Shown here: positions 11,959 to 21,148 of the stretch, one piece after another
How the letters are laid out: every line of letters starts with the position of its first letter
How positions within the stretch are numbered: position 1 is the stretch's first letter
NCBI GenBank assembly: GCA_036940085.1
Contig: JALLBK010000068.1
Coordinates: 1-31,220 of the forward strand
Length of the DNA: 31,220 nucleotides
Source of the DNA: Discostella pseudostelligera
Lineage: Eukaryota; Bacillariophyta; Thalassiosirophyceae; Thalassiosirales; Thalassiosiraceae
Direction: 5' to 3'
Made by a program: the position numbers and the translations under genes
The notes under the pieces: model-generated
Databases searched by the model: none
Told to the model about the DNA's origin: nothing
Seen by the model: only the letters and a program-made list of their open reading frames with translations

Positions 11959-12486
11959 TATTTGCGACCAAAACTAAATATTGCCACTATCGTTGTACAC
12001 CTCCTTCTCTATTGCCTTTACTATCTATGCTCGTCCTCGACGCTAGTAGCCTTCATGGTCATGGTTCATGGTCCTGGTAGAGTGATGCCACGCACATGCC
12101 ACATCGACGGACGACGGACGCCGATGACGACCTCCTCGTACCTGTCCGTCGACCGGTGCCTCACCCACTCCGTCTGTCCGTCGACTGTGGCCGGCACCAA
12201 CCCAGCGGGAGACTGTCCGCTGCCCGCCAGCAGGCGACCGACGGACGATGGCCATCCATTTTCAGCGACAGAATTGACGCAACTAATGGAGGAACTAGTA
12301 TATGTCACATGCCATTGTCGCTGAATGTCGCTGTGTCTGGGAGGAGGTGGCGGAATGTTGTGGGGTGTGTTTGGGTGGATTCCGCGGCAAAAGCAAAAGA
12401 TCCAGGCTGCAGACGGCAGTGGCAGGCGGCGGCAGTATCTACACCAGTACACGAGAGAGAGAGAGATCTGAAATACTACTAGAGCC
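11959..12486. other. divergent promoter region (SPX-EXS / PDHB)
   Basis: 528 bp, GC-rich in the middle. It contains copies of the 9-mer GTCCGTCGA (12144-12152 and 12176-12184) and its inverse TCGACGGAC (12104-12112). Overlapping open frames on both strands (11896-12324, 12066-12488 and 12096-12482) are GC-skewed and without family features, so they are not called. No E2F-like site was seen here. Confidence 0.55.
12142..12185 (+). repeat. 12-bp direct repeat CTGTCCGTCGAC in promoter
   Basis: Two identical 12-mers start 32 bp apart (12142-12153 and 12174-12185). An inverted copy of the core lies at 12104-12112. All sit upstream of PDHB and SPX-EXS. This may be a binding-site cluster; the factor is unknown. 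Confidence 0.5.
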
Positions 12487-13737
12487 ATGTTCAGCGCGGG
12501 CTATCGATCAATAGCAAGGAGGTGCCATGCGGTAAGTTCCATGTGATATTCATCGTCTTTTGGTGTAGGAGAAGGGGGGCGAATTATTGGCCGTCGTCGG
12601 TCGTCGTGGCGACAATGCCGTAACTGTACCTGTCTCTGTCTCTGATATCTGACGCCCACCATCCTCTCTCTCTATTACACGTTCATACAGTCTTCCACCC
12701 TCCTCTACGGCCAAGCAAAACGCACCATGGCCACCACAGAAATGACCGTCCGCGATGCCATCAATTCTGCCATTGACGAGGAGATGGAACGCGACGAGAA
12801 AGTCTTCATTCTTGGCGAGGAGGTGGCCCAATATCAAGGAGCCTACAAGGTCACCAAGGGCTTATTTCAAAAGTATGGCTCCAAACGTGTCATTGATACA
12901 CCCATTACCGAGATGGGATTTACCGGTATGGCCATAGGGGCGGCCTACAAGGATTTACGTCCCATTGTCGAATTCATGACTTGGAATTTTTCGATGCAAG
13001 CCATTGATCAGATTGTGAATTCGGCTGCCAAGCAGTATTATATGAGTGCGGGGGATATTGCCTGCCCGATTGTGTTTCGTGGTCCGAATGGAAATGCTGC
13101 CGGGACATCTGCGCAGCATTCGCAATGCTTTGCGGCGTGGTATTCGAGTGTACCCGGGTTGAAGGTGGTGGCACCGTACAATTCCGAGGATGCACGGGGA
13201 TTGACCAAGGCGGCAATTCGTGATAATAACCCGGTTGTGATTTTGGAGCATGAATTGATGTATGGTGTTAGTTTCCCCGTGAGTGAGGAGGTGTTGAAGA
13301 GTGATTTTGTCATTCCCATTGGTAAGGCCAAGATTGAGAGGGAGGGTACCGATGTTACCATTGTTACATTCTCGAAGATGGTGGGTTTGGCACTGGAGGC
13401 GGCCGAGGTATTGAGTGCCAGTGGAACCTCATGCGAGGTGATCAATCTTCGTTCCATCCGTCCTATTGATAGAGACACCATTATCAATTCAGTGAAGAAG
13501 ACTGGTAGAATCGTTTCGATTGAAACGGGATGGCCTCAATGCGGAATCGGATCAGAGATTGCTGCCATCATGATGGAATCGGATGCATTTAATTGGTTGG
13601 ATGCTCCAATGGAGAGGATCACCGGGGCGGATGTTCCCATGCCCTATGCGACTGACTTGGAAAATGCAGCTCTTCCCCAAGTGGAGGATGTTGTCGCGAC
13701 GGTGAATAGGCTCACTTCACGCCAGCTTGTCGCTTAA
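12487..13737 (+). CDS. PDHB: pyruvate dehydrogenase E1 component subunit beta, mitochondrial
   Basis: Two exons, 12487-12531 and 12691-13737 (intron 159 nt), give 363 aa. Exon 1 encodes [15 protein letters not shown]. Exon 2 continues with [20 protein letters not shown], so the spliced N-terminus is a basic, Ser/Arg-rich mitochondrial presequence ahead of the mature start [15 protein letters not shown]. An internal ATG at 12727 would give a protein without the presequence. Family blocks follow in order: [19 protein letters not shown] (contains the thiamine-diphosphate-activating Glu), [53 protein letters not shown], then the C-terminal transketolase fold with [11 protein letters not shown]. 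With E1-alpha it forms the heterotetramer that decarboxylates pyruvate and passes the acetyl group to E2 lipoate in the matrix. Its similarity to mitochondrial rather than plastid E1-beta is judged from these blocks. Confidence 0.95.
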
Positions 13738-13910
13738 TTTTGTGATTGTTTGTGGACCGTGTGGGAGATATAACGAGTATCGTTAGTGTGCAGGTGGGTC
13801 GGGTGAACAATGCCTAAATTAATGTGATGAATTACGTCATCATAGTGAAATGAAACGCTACTAAGATCAAGGTAATGCATTATGAATTGTCACATTTCAG
13901 CATTACACAT

Positions 13911-14693
13911 TCAAGGTTTCAGTTGATTGTCGAATTTCTCTCTTCGCTTGTCATCATCACCAACAAACAAATCCCGGAGGAACGGACCATCCTGAAACAA
14001 TTCTAGGCATTCGCTCAATAAATCTTTCTCTCCATACTTCTTTTGGCCCAACCCAGCACATACTGCCTCCTCAAATACCTTGACAACATTCGTTCCATCC
14101 GCCGAGGAGACGAAGTATAATGGAACATTGTGCTCTCTCGGAAATTTGAAGTTCTTCCGTGTTACCATATAATCTACATCTACCTTGTTCGCCACAAGTA
14201 TGCATGGTATGTTGGGGCAATACTGACGTAACTCTCCATACCACCGATGGAGATTGAGATAGGTTTGTTTCCGAGTGACATCAAACACCATTATGCAGAC
14301 ATGTGCTCGATAATAGTATGATGGATGCATGGAATTGAATTTTTCCTGACCAGCCGTATCCCAAAATTCGACTGCGACGCTTGTATTATCATCGTTGTCA
14401 GCAATTCTAACATTCTTCCGATGGATCGTTAAAGCATGTGTGGAGAGTCGACGGGGATTATAGTCGTCCATCATGTACCGTTCGACGAGCTTGCTTTTAC
14501 CCACGGCCGAATCACCGAGAATGATAACTTTCAGATCCGGCTCCACCAGATCTTGCTGACTGGGATCGATGGAATTGTTGGAATCATTGTTGTTCGTTCC
14601 ATGGCCATGGCCAAAGTGTTGCCTACCGAGGCCTTCATCTTCATGGTCGTCATGGTCTTCCCTCTCTCCATCGCTTGTCGCTCGCCGCATCAT
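13911..14693 (-). CDS. RABL2: RABL2-type small GTPase (cilium/IFT associated)
   Basis: A single exon of 260 aa. A 52-residue His/Asn/Asp-rich extension precedes the G domain. G1 is GDSAVGKS (60-67), the switch II block is WDTAGQEKF (111-119), G4 is NKVD (169-172) and G5 is SSADGTNVV. The blocks LSTHALTIHRKNV, MHPSYYYRAHVCIMVFDV, RKQTYLNLHRWYGELR and PLYFVSSADGTNVVKVF are characteristic of RABL2 rather than other Rabs. The C-terminus ends DNQLKP with no prenylation cysteine, as expected for RABL2. In animals and algae RABL2 works with the IFT-B complex at the ciliary base. Its presence implies flagellated stages, such as the sperm of centric diatoms. The gene is divergent from the INCENP-like gene and convergent with PDHB. 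Confidence 0.88.
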   Translation of the reverse strand: MMRRATSDGEREDHDDHEDEGLGRQHFGHGHGTNNNDSNNSIDPSQQDLVEPDLKVIILGDSAVGKSKLVERYMMDDYNPRRLSTHALTIHRKNVRIADNDDNTSVAVEFWDTAGQEKFNSMHPSYYYRAHVCIMVFDVTRKQTYLNLHRWYGELRQYCPNIPCILVANKVDVDYMVTRKNFKFPREHNVPLYFVSSADGTNVVKVFEEAVCAGLGQKKYGEKDLLSECLELFQDGPFLRDLFVGDDDKRREKFDNQLKP

Positions 14694-15109
14694 CGCTTTT
14701 GGTCTGCGAGGGTTGTACGAGGTCCATCGTCAGATGTGTGACGTCAAACGAAACATTCTGCGCGCCAGCCTCACCACTTTAAAAAAGTCGTTGTGAGCGA
14801 GCCTCGCCGACGGAGAAGCCGCCGACCGACGCCCGACGCGGCGTCGCGAAAAAGAAAAGGCCGGGACGATGAAAATGCCGCCACCACCATGACAGCCGGC
14901 CCACCATAGTCGCCGCCATAGCAACTCTTCAATTCTTTGAAAGCATCAAACAATAATAATCGTCCACCTATCACTACCGCAGCCTGCCTTGTCTTGAACA
15001 TTTGTAGACTGTGGGTGTTCAAACTCGTCTCTCGCTCAGAGCATCGCCGTCATCTCATCGCAGTTGTCGACGTCGACGTCGCAACCAAAATTGAAAAGCA
15101 ACACTCATC
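14694..15109. other. divergent promoter region (RABL2 / INCENP-like)
   Basis: 416 bp with a perfect CRE palindrome near RABL2 (listed separately), a GC-rich tract with CGACG repeats at about 14800-14845, and a near-palindrome of gtcgac/gacgtc units at about 15064-15086 close to the INCENP-like start. No gene is seen. Confidence 0.5.
14739..14746. promoter_or_regulatory. CRE/bZIP palindrome TGACGTCA
   Basis: A perfect 8-bp TGACGTCA lies 46 bp upstream of the RABL2 ATG. bZIP factors bind this core, and diatom bZIP proteins, including aureochromes, recognise TGACGT-type sites. The site could serve either divergent gene. Confidence 0.4.
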
Positions 15110-17364
15110 ATGCACTCCACAGCATCCTTCGCTCGCGGCAAGGGCCAACCTGACCGCGACATATACATTCTCCTTGCAACGCTCAATCAAGAGCAATTGA
15201 GAGAGAAGCACGATATCAACGGTCTGTATGAGGGTAGATTGAGGTCGCATGCCCAACGCTTTGAGGTGAGATCGCGATTGAGCAGCAGCGCGTTTTTGCA
15301 ATTGGCTAGAGTACTAATTCATTATGTCATCTCTTTTCATTGTTGATTTTAGGACTTGAAACGAACATGGGAGGGGTTTACCGGAGTACCAGCGCCGAAG
15401 AAGTTACGGACTTCTGAATCTATTCATAATGAGCTCGTCGTCGCAAAGGCAAATGAAGTTACTCTCGTTCAAAACATCCAGACGAGTGTGATTGAGGAGG
15501 AAGAAGAACAACAAATAATGATTCCTCCCACAGATCCAATGGTGATAACGGCAAGTAGTGCCGAACAGACAACATCTGCCGCTCCGTCTCCTCCGACAAT
15601 GCCACCACATCCAGATGACAAAATCAACATCGACAACATGATTGTGAGTGATCTACGCAAAGAATTGAAGAAGAGGCAGTTGGCTACGGCGGGACGGAAG
15701 GCGGAGCTACAGGATCGATTACGAGAGTATTTAGCGGAGGCGACTCTACAGCGTGAGATGGAATGGGCATCCAAGTTTGCAACAGAGGTGGCTGCGGAGG
15801 ACAAGACAGTGCAGAAGAAGCAAGTGCAAATCAGCGAGAGCAACTGTGGTGATTGCAACGAGGACGTGAATGCGATGGATGTTGTCATGGCGGATGATGA
15901 AGGAGCTGATAATATGGAGGAGATCAAATCCGCAGTAGTTGTGAATAAGGAGGAGGTCAATCCTATGCCGGTGGTGAGAATGGAACCGGTGATGGATCAA
16001 GTGGCTCAACCATCGAGTTCTCATCCCGCGGTGATGGCGAAGAAACAAGCTCCGAAGTCCGCATTGAAACCATCCAAATATCCTTCATCTGTCATTGAAA
16101 GCACCACTCAGCTCGCTGATATAACGCCTGCGCCTGAACCCGTCGTGACAAAAAGCTTCGTGAGCGAACCATCACCATGTCCAAAACAGCTGATTCCAAA
16201 CAAGGTATCCAACTCTTCTACCGAATCATCCACGAGCTCATCGGCCGTTCCTAACTCTACATTCAAAAAGTCTGTGTTGCAGTCCAGTGCGTCTAAATCG
16301 ACTGCGCCATCCTCGTTCCTACATAAATCTCCAGGCCCATCTGCATATCGGTCAGGAGGAGGAGCCGAATCAACCAAGTTACTGCAGAAGAAACAGGCAA
16401 TTTCAGAAGCCGCCGAGGCTCGCAAAGCACGAATGGCGGAGATGCGGCAGAAGGTACGTGGTGCAATATAATTAGTCTATTTGTTTCAATGCATTCGATA
16501 TTACTCACAACTCTTTCTTTTCTTTGCGCAATAGTCAAAGCCTGCCGTGGCAGGTGCAACATCCACTATCGAGCCACCTCCATCAAACTCAAAGTATGCC
16601 ATGCCATCTTCGATGAAAAAAATGGCACCGATTAAGGAGAACAAACAAAATACTGTCGTCGCCAAGATGCGTGAAAAGGTGGCAGCTGAGAAGAATAGTG
16701 AGCGTGCTGACCCTGCACTACCAACGAGGCCATCACAAACGGTGGAATCGATTCGTAGTATGAGCTCATCCTCCACCATAGCTACAACACTTGTACCTCA
16801 AATACCCACAGCATCATCGCAATATGCCTCGAAACCGCATCCTTCGGCTCTTACGAGCATCATTGACCCAGCAAATAAGCCAACGGCCAGCCCTAAAAAG
16901 ATAGTACCTGAAAAGCAGTCATCACCTATTCAAACGTACGTGATGTCAGACCGAGAGGAGAGTGACTCCGAAGACGAATCTGACGAGGAGGAAGACGATC
17001 GGCACAAGCCGAAAAAGTCGGTGAGTAAATGTATTGTTATCAAAGATGCTTCGATGCGATATTACATATTACATCTTTGTGTACCTTTTCTCATCACACT
17101 CTCTCGTTTATTCTTCAGATTCCATTGTGGGCGCAAAAGACCAACCTTCATCGCGCACTGGAACGACAATTTGCCGACGGTCCCAATCGACTTGATCCAG
17201 ATAAAATATTTGGAGAAGTCTTAACATGCAACCTCGAAGAAATTTTCGACAAGAAGAAATCGAGGTATCAACGGAGAACAAGTTCGGGCAACTGGACGAA
17301 AGATCATGTCACGGCTGCGGAGAAGCTCACATACAAACGAACAATGGGCTACGATAAGAGATGA
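15110..17364 (+). CDS. INCENP-like chromosomal passenger protein with SAP domain
   Basis: Four exons: 15110-15265, 15353-16453, 16535-17020 and 17119-17364. All introns are phase 0 (87, 81 and 98 nt), giving 662 aa. Residues about 144-185 form a SAP motif (MIVSDLRKELKKRQL, then GRKAELQDRLREYL), which usually binds A/T-rich DNA. The middle is Ser/Pro-rich and disordered with short basic helices (ARKARMAEMRQK, VVAKMREKVAAEKN). A strongly acidic run (about 556-575) leads into the last exon. That exon is an IN-box: IPLWA at 582-586, IFGEV at 611-615, LEEIF at 620-624 and RTSSGNW at 634-640. The IN-box binds and activates Aurora B, and the TSS serines are its target. The protein would therefore anchor the chromosomal passenger complex in mitosis. 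The match is confined to the C-terminus; the N-terminus shows no obvious survivin/borealin helix. Confidence 0.8.
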
Positions 17365-17514
17365 GCATAGGCAGCAGTGATACGGATGCGACTCTTCAGT
17401 AATGCATGGCCAGTTGATTGTACACACAGGTTTGACTCTCAAATGAGAGAATCTTAGAAAATTCCTAATCGAATCGCCGACAACGACGACACGTAATCAT
17501 TGAAGTTTATGACT

Positions 17515-19214
17515 CTAATCGATGAACTTGTTCGCTCTACTATGTTCCCGTTCCATAAACGATCGGAACTTCTCCGGCAATGGTATTGTTGCTTTCACAG
17601 TTACCATTCCAGTGCTTTCATCCTGCTGCAGTATTGCATCGCCTTCATCGTGATCTACGACCCCAACCCTTCCAACCATGTCTATCCACGTTTCCCGTCC
17701 AGAAGGTGTATTATAGTGTGGATGCTCCACTTCGATGGCATTTGCACATAAGAACAATCCGCGCTCTCGAAAGCGCAACGCTGATTCGTTTGCGTCGTCG
17801 TATGTCGTGTCGCCCACAATGGGACTCTTGCACACCCAAGCCTGGTACAAACGAAGAGGATGAGACTTGCCAGGTCAAATAATATAAATCGGCATATAAA
17901 ACGTATCCTTACCATATGTCTTCTCAACTGATGGTAGCGGCCTGTTTTTGGTTTCAATTCAACTAGGGTTAATTGTCCATCCCTTCCGTGCAGCGATTGT
18001 ACTCTACGAATTTGCCTCCAACTAGTTATCGCCGACTTGCCATCTAAATCATAATCGACTGTTCTCCACTCTGAGAACGTATCTTCACTGTCGCCAGCAA
18101 TGGGCACGCCGTTGACAATCGCGCAATAAGTCTTTCTGGCCTTGCGGAACTCAAATTGCTGAGCGAGGCGAACTGCCGCGGCTTTGGTTTTGGCTACAAC
18201 CGTTAGCCCAGAGGTGGGCCTATCCAATCGATGCACTGGTTGTGGCCGTTCTAATGGAACCTCCTCGCTATCATTGGTAAATTTGGAAGGTTTCAAGACA
18301 TAAGGCAGTGCGGAAAGGAGAGTATCACGTCCGTGCCCTCCCCTGGCTCCACCTCCTCGACCACCTTCCGCTCGATAGACTACAATCCCCGCCGGTTTGT
18401 TGACAATTGCCATGTGATCATCTTCATATACAACTTCAATTTTAAATGGAGGAGGACGATATGGCGTGCCCAGAATGGAATTGTAGTCAGACCTCGCACG
18501 TTGTTGAAATCCAACAATGTCACCCGGATACACTCGTGCAATTACTTTCCCTAGCTCATTGAATTTGAGAGCAGAAACATCATGATTGTTGTTCTCATTT
18601 TGATTGCGACAGATCCATATCGAGCGCTGCCTTGATATTTAGAGGATATATTTGCATATGAGTTATTGTTCTCACGACAAGTTGTACTGGTCAAACATTT
18701 CATAACATCATGCTCACCGTATGGCCTTCCGAGCACGAGATTGGGTAGGGTACTTTTCAGGATCAAGTAGCATCAATGCTGCCGCAAGAGTAACATTATT
18801 TGATTCCAACTGCAACCGTGATATATCATCCGGAGAAAATAAAGATGTGAGTGATATTGAGTCAACTTCACTATCAGTAGCACCCGGGAAGCCTTCGTTT
18901 GGTACACGATATTGTTTAGTTACAACGAATCCATCAGCTGTTCCATTTATTGCATCTGCGAGAGTTTCAATATCTTCATCAGCATTCTCTTCTTCTAATA
19001 ATAATTCATCATTATCTGTAAAAATTGTGAAGTAGCGCTGCAACGTATTGATTGGTTGTACTGCATGTTGTGATGTTTTGCATTGGCCGACGAATACGAG
19101 GGGTGCACGACTTTGTCCTGTCTTCATCCCGAATTCACAATGAAAGACGAAAGCAGATGCAGCAAGGTTTGCCACTGATGCGGACAGTAATAAAAGCAGC
19201 ATGATTGCTACCAT
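17515..19214 (-). CDS. RluA-family pseudouridine synthase, plastid-targeted
   Basis: Three exons (minus): 19214-18718, 18630-17913 and 17841-17515, giving 513 aa. The N-terminus VAIMLLLLLSASVANLAASAF is a signal peptide ending in ASA|F, the diatom plastid-import cleavage motif. A Ser/Arg/Lys-containing transit-like stretch follows. An acidic linker comes next, then an S4-like RNA-binding region that the first splice joins (SRARKAIR + QRSIWICRNQ, then GKVIARVYPGDIVGF). The RluA catalytic domain has VYEDDHMAIVNKPAG, the catalytic-Asp block VHRLDRPTSGLTVVAKT (Asp near residue 300) and PKTGRYHQLRRHM. The last splice continues this to AWVCKSPIVGDTTYDD. It would isomerise uridine in plastid rRNA or tRNA. 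The exact RNA site cannot be read from sequence. The two splices each restore conserved blocks, so the model is firm. Confidence 0.87.
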
Positions 19215-19579
19215 TAGGAATAGCCCGAGCTGATCAGCGTACTACTACACCATCGGTGGTGATGCCGTGCCATGATGGTGAATGGTGAAGAAAGGGGCGG
19301 GATCTGGCGGGATGATGGATGATGCTCTTTCCCGCCAAAAAGCTCTGAGAAAAATTGGCGGGAAGCGACTATGACGGACAGAAAGACTGAGTATTTCAGT
19401 ACGAGTGTTCGACGACCACAGGCAGCGCAACACTATCAATCGTATGCCTGTATGAGCACAGCAATATCAGACAAATACATTAACAACAGCAACGATTTGA
19501 GCAACGATCACGGTCCTCCTCGTGGTCATAGATACAGATTTTGCCTTATTACTCCAGCACAAGAGCTCGTATCGGCCAT
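19215..19579. other. upstream region of the pseudouridine synthase gene with clustered E2F-like sites
   Basis: 365 bp between the RluA-like start (19214) and the end of the PEP-mutase-family gene (19580). It contains ggggcgggatctggcggga near 19295 and an inverted pair of E2F-like sites (listed separately). An open frame at 19371-19940 is mostly antisense to the neighbouring gene and is not called. Confidence 0.5.
19328..19365. promoter_or_regulatory. inverted pair of E2F-like sites
   Basis: TTTCCCGCCAAAA (19328-19340) faces AAAATTGGCGGGAAG (19351-19365). The two near-consensus sites form an imperfect inverted repeat with a short spacer, 114-151 bp upstream of the RluA-like ATG. Confidence 0.5.
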
Positions 19580-20857
19580 TCAGCTGCATGGAAATTTCTT
19601 TTCAAAGTCTTCCAAAACACCAAAGCCTACCACTTGTTTAACGTTTGCAAAATCTGCCATGGCAGTTTGTGAAAACACAGAAATCGATGTGTCATCACAA
19701 TCAAATTCTTTTGTACGAAGGAAATCTCTTGCAGTAGATTCCAGTGCACTAACAACGCACTGCAGCGGTGTCACCCCAAACAGTGCAAAATCGAAACCCA
19801 TATCTCCAATATCTTGCACTGTTAATAATGTTGTATCATTGAAGGACTTCTGTACTTGCGCAATCATAGTCACCGTGCGTGAATCTAAACGGTTTCGAAG
19901 CATTTCATACTCTTCTCGACTCTGCAAATTCTCTGCGTAAACTATCTCAGCTCCTAGCTCCTCAAATCGTAGGCATCTCTCGACTACTTCTCGAAAACCC
20001 AGCGCCATTCGACAATCTGTGCGTGCCACGATCCAAGGGCCAGCTCCTAAATTCTTTGAGTTCGGTGAATTTGTATTGTACAAGTTTCTTGCGCCTAGTG
20101 CACATCTCACCCTCTGAACTGCCTCGTCTCTATCCACTACCTGCACTCTCGAGCCAGCAGCGATTGTGCATTTTTTGGGAAATCGTTGATCTTCTATTGT
20201 GATTGCTGCAGCTCCCGCAGATGCCAATGCAGATATTGTTCGCAGCATGTTGGATGCACCTCCATACCCAGTGTCACCATCGACTATAAGCGGAGGCGGG
20301 TGAAGTTCGCCTTGCACCAGCAGAATACGACATTCGTGACTTCGTAGGAGCGAGCAGACATTCCGAGCCATCATTTCCATCTCCACCAAATTGAGCATAC
20401 CAGCATCGGGAGCTCCTAGCAGACTGGCAGATACACCGAAGCCACTGAGGAAAAGTGCCGGTGCACCATTTTGTGCAAATATTTTTGCAGAGAGTGCATC
20501 GTAAACCCCCGCAAGTGGTATGCTGTCGCCATTCTTATTACTTGGTTCATTGTTGTATCTATGTGCACGATATTGTGAGATGAGATGATAGAGAGAGTAC
20601 GCGGGTGATGTTGAAGGAGGTTCCGGCATACTCAGAGTAGTAGAGGCGTCGACGTCAACATGATGAGCATTAAGGGAGACAATCGAGTGGTAGCGGGACG
20701 GGAACAGTCGCTCCGGTGGCAACAATACAGGAGGAACAAATGATGTACCTGACGTAGAGCAAGCTATTATTGAAGTGAGAAGCACTGAAAGGGTGGGTTG
20801 GTCGAGGAGCATGATGAGATGGATCTTCATCGTGGTATCGATAGGGACGATGGTCAT
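19580..20857 (-). CDS. isocitrate lyase / PEP mutase family enzyme, probably plastid-targeted
   Basis: A single exon of 425 aa; an in-frame ATG at 20830 (MKIHLIMLLDQ) may be the real start. The N-terminus has a hydrophobic signal-like stretch (about 13-33) ending in STSGTSFVPP, resembling the xxx|F plastid cleavage site. Family blocks: PLAGVYDALSAKIF (114-127), LFLSGFGVSASLLGAPDAG (135-153), metal-binding DGDTGYGG (193-200), EDQRFPKKC (222-230), then VARTDCRMALG and YAENLQS. These define the PEP mutase / 2-methylisocitrate lyase-like alpha/beta barrel, which cleaves or forms C-C or P-C bonds of 2-oxo acids. The usual KKCGH reads KKCTIAAG: the Cys is present and the Gly-His lost. Substrate assignment (oxaloacetate, methylisocitrate, dimethylmalate or phosphonopyruvate) is not possible. 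It is divergent from the ankyrin gene. Confidence 0.8.
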   Translation of the reverse strand: MTIVPIDTTMKIHLIMLLDQPTLSVLLTSIIACSTSGTSFVPPVLLPPERLFPSRYHSIVSLNAHHVDVDASTTLSMPEPPSTSPAYSLYHLISQYRAHRYNNEPSNKNGDSIPLAGVYDALSAKIFAQNGAPALFLSGFGVSASLLGAPDAGMLNLVEMEMMARNVCSLLRSHECRILLVQGELHPPPLIVDGDTGYGGASNMLRTISALASAGAAAITIEDQRFPKKCTIAAGSRVQVVDRDEAVQRVRCALGARNLYNTNSPNSKNLGAGPWIVARTDCRMALGFREVVERCLRFEELGAEIVYAENLQSREEYEMLRNRLDSRTVTMIAQVQKSFNDTTLLTVQDIGDMGFDFALFGVTPLQCVVSALESTARDFLRTKEFDCDDTSISVFSQTAMADFANVKQVVGFGVLEDFEKKFPCS

Positions 20858-20892
20858 GGTCGATGGTGAATGGTGATGGAGAGATCAAGTAG

Positions 20893-20933
20893 TTTTGGCG
20901 GGAAAATGATTCGGACAAAACCGCGCCAATTTT
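20893..20933. promoter_or_regulatory. E2F-like sites in divergent promoter
   Basis: TTTTGGCGGGAAAA at 20893-20906 is a perfect E2F-type match. accgcgccaatttt at 20920-20933 is a second, inverted GGCGCG-type site. They lie 36-76 bp upstream of the PEP-mutase-family ATG and 216-256 bp from the ankyrin gene ATG at 21149. Confidence 0.5.
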
Positions 20934-21148
20934 AATATTGATTCCTACTGTGATATCTAGTTGAACTTGGGCCGCGCTGTTTTGGGTACGAATGAATTCC
21001 TTTTTGGACGCAGCCAAATCCAACACAATCCCAACATAAAAATCGTCAACAACTCGATGCCCGATAGATAGATGCCCATGGCCATGGCCCATGGCAACAT
21101 CATAATATCCCCACCCTACACCCTAGATACCCAAGCCCGTGCCACAGG

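Noticed and set aside
11896..12488. Several overlapping 128-142-codon frames on both strands
   Set aside because: They arise from GC-rich repeats with few stops; products are Arg/Pro-rich in all frames. They overlap the first exon of SPX-EXS and the PDHB promoter.
19371..19940. 189-codon plus-strand frame just after a pair of E2F-like sites
   Set aside because: Most of it is antisense to the well-supported PEP-mutase-family gene and has no recognisable features.
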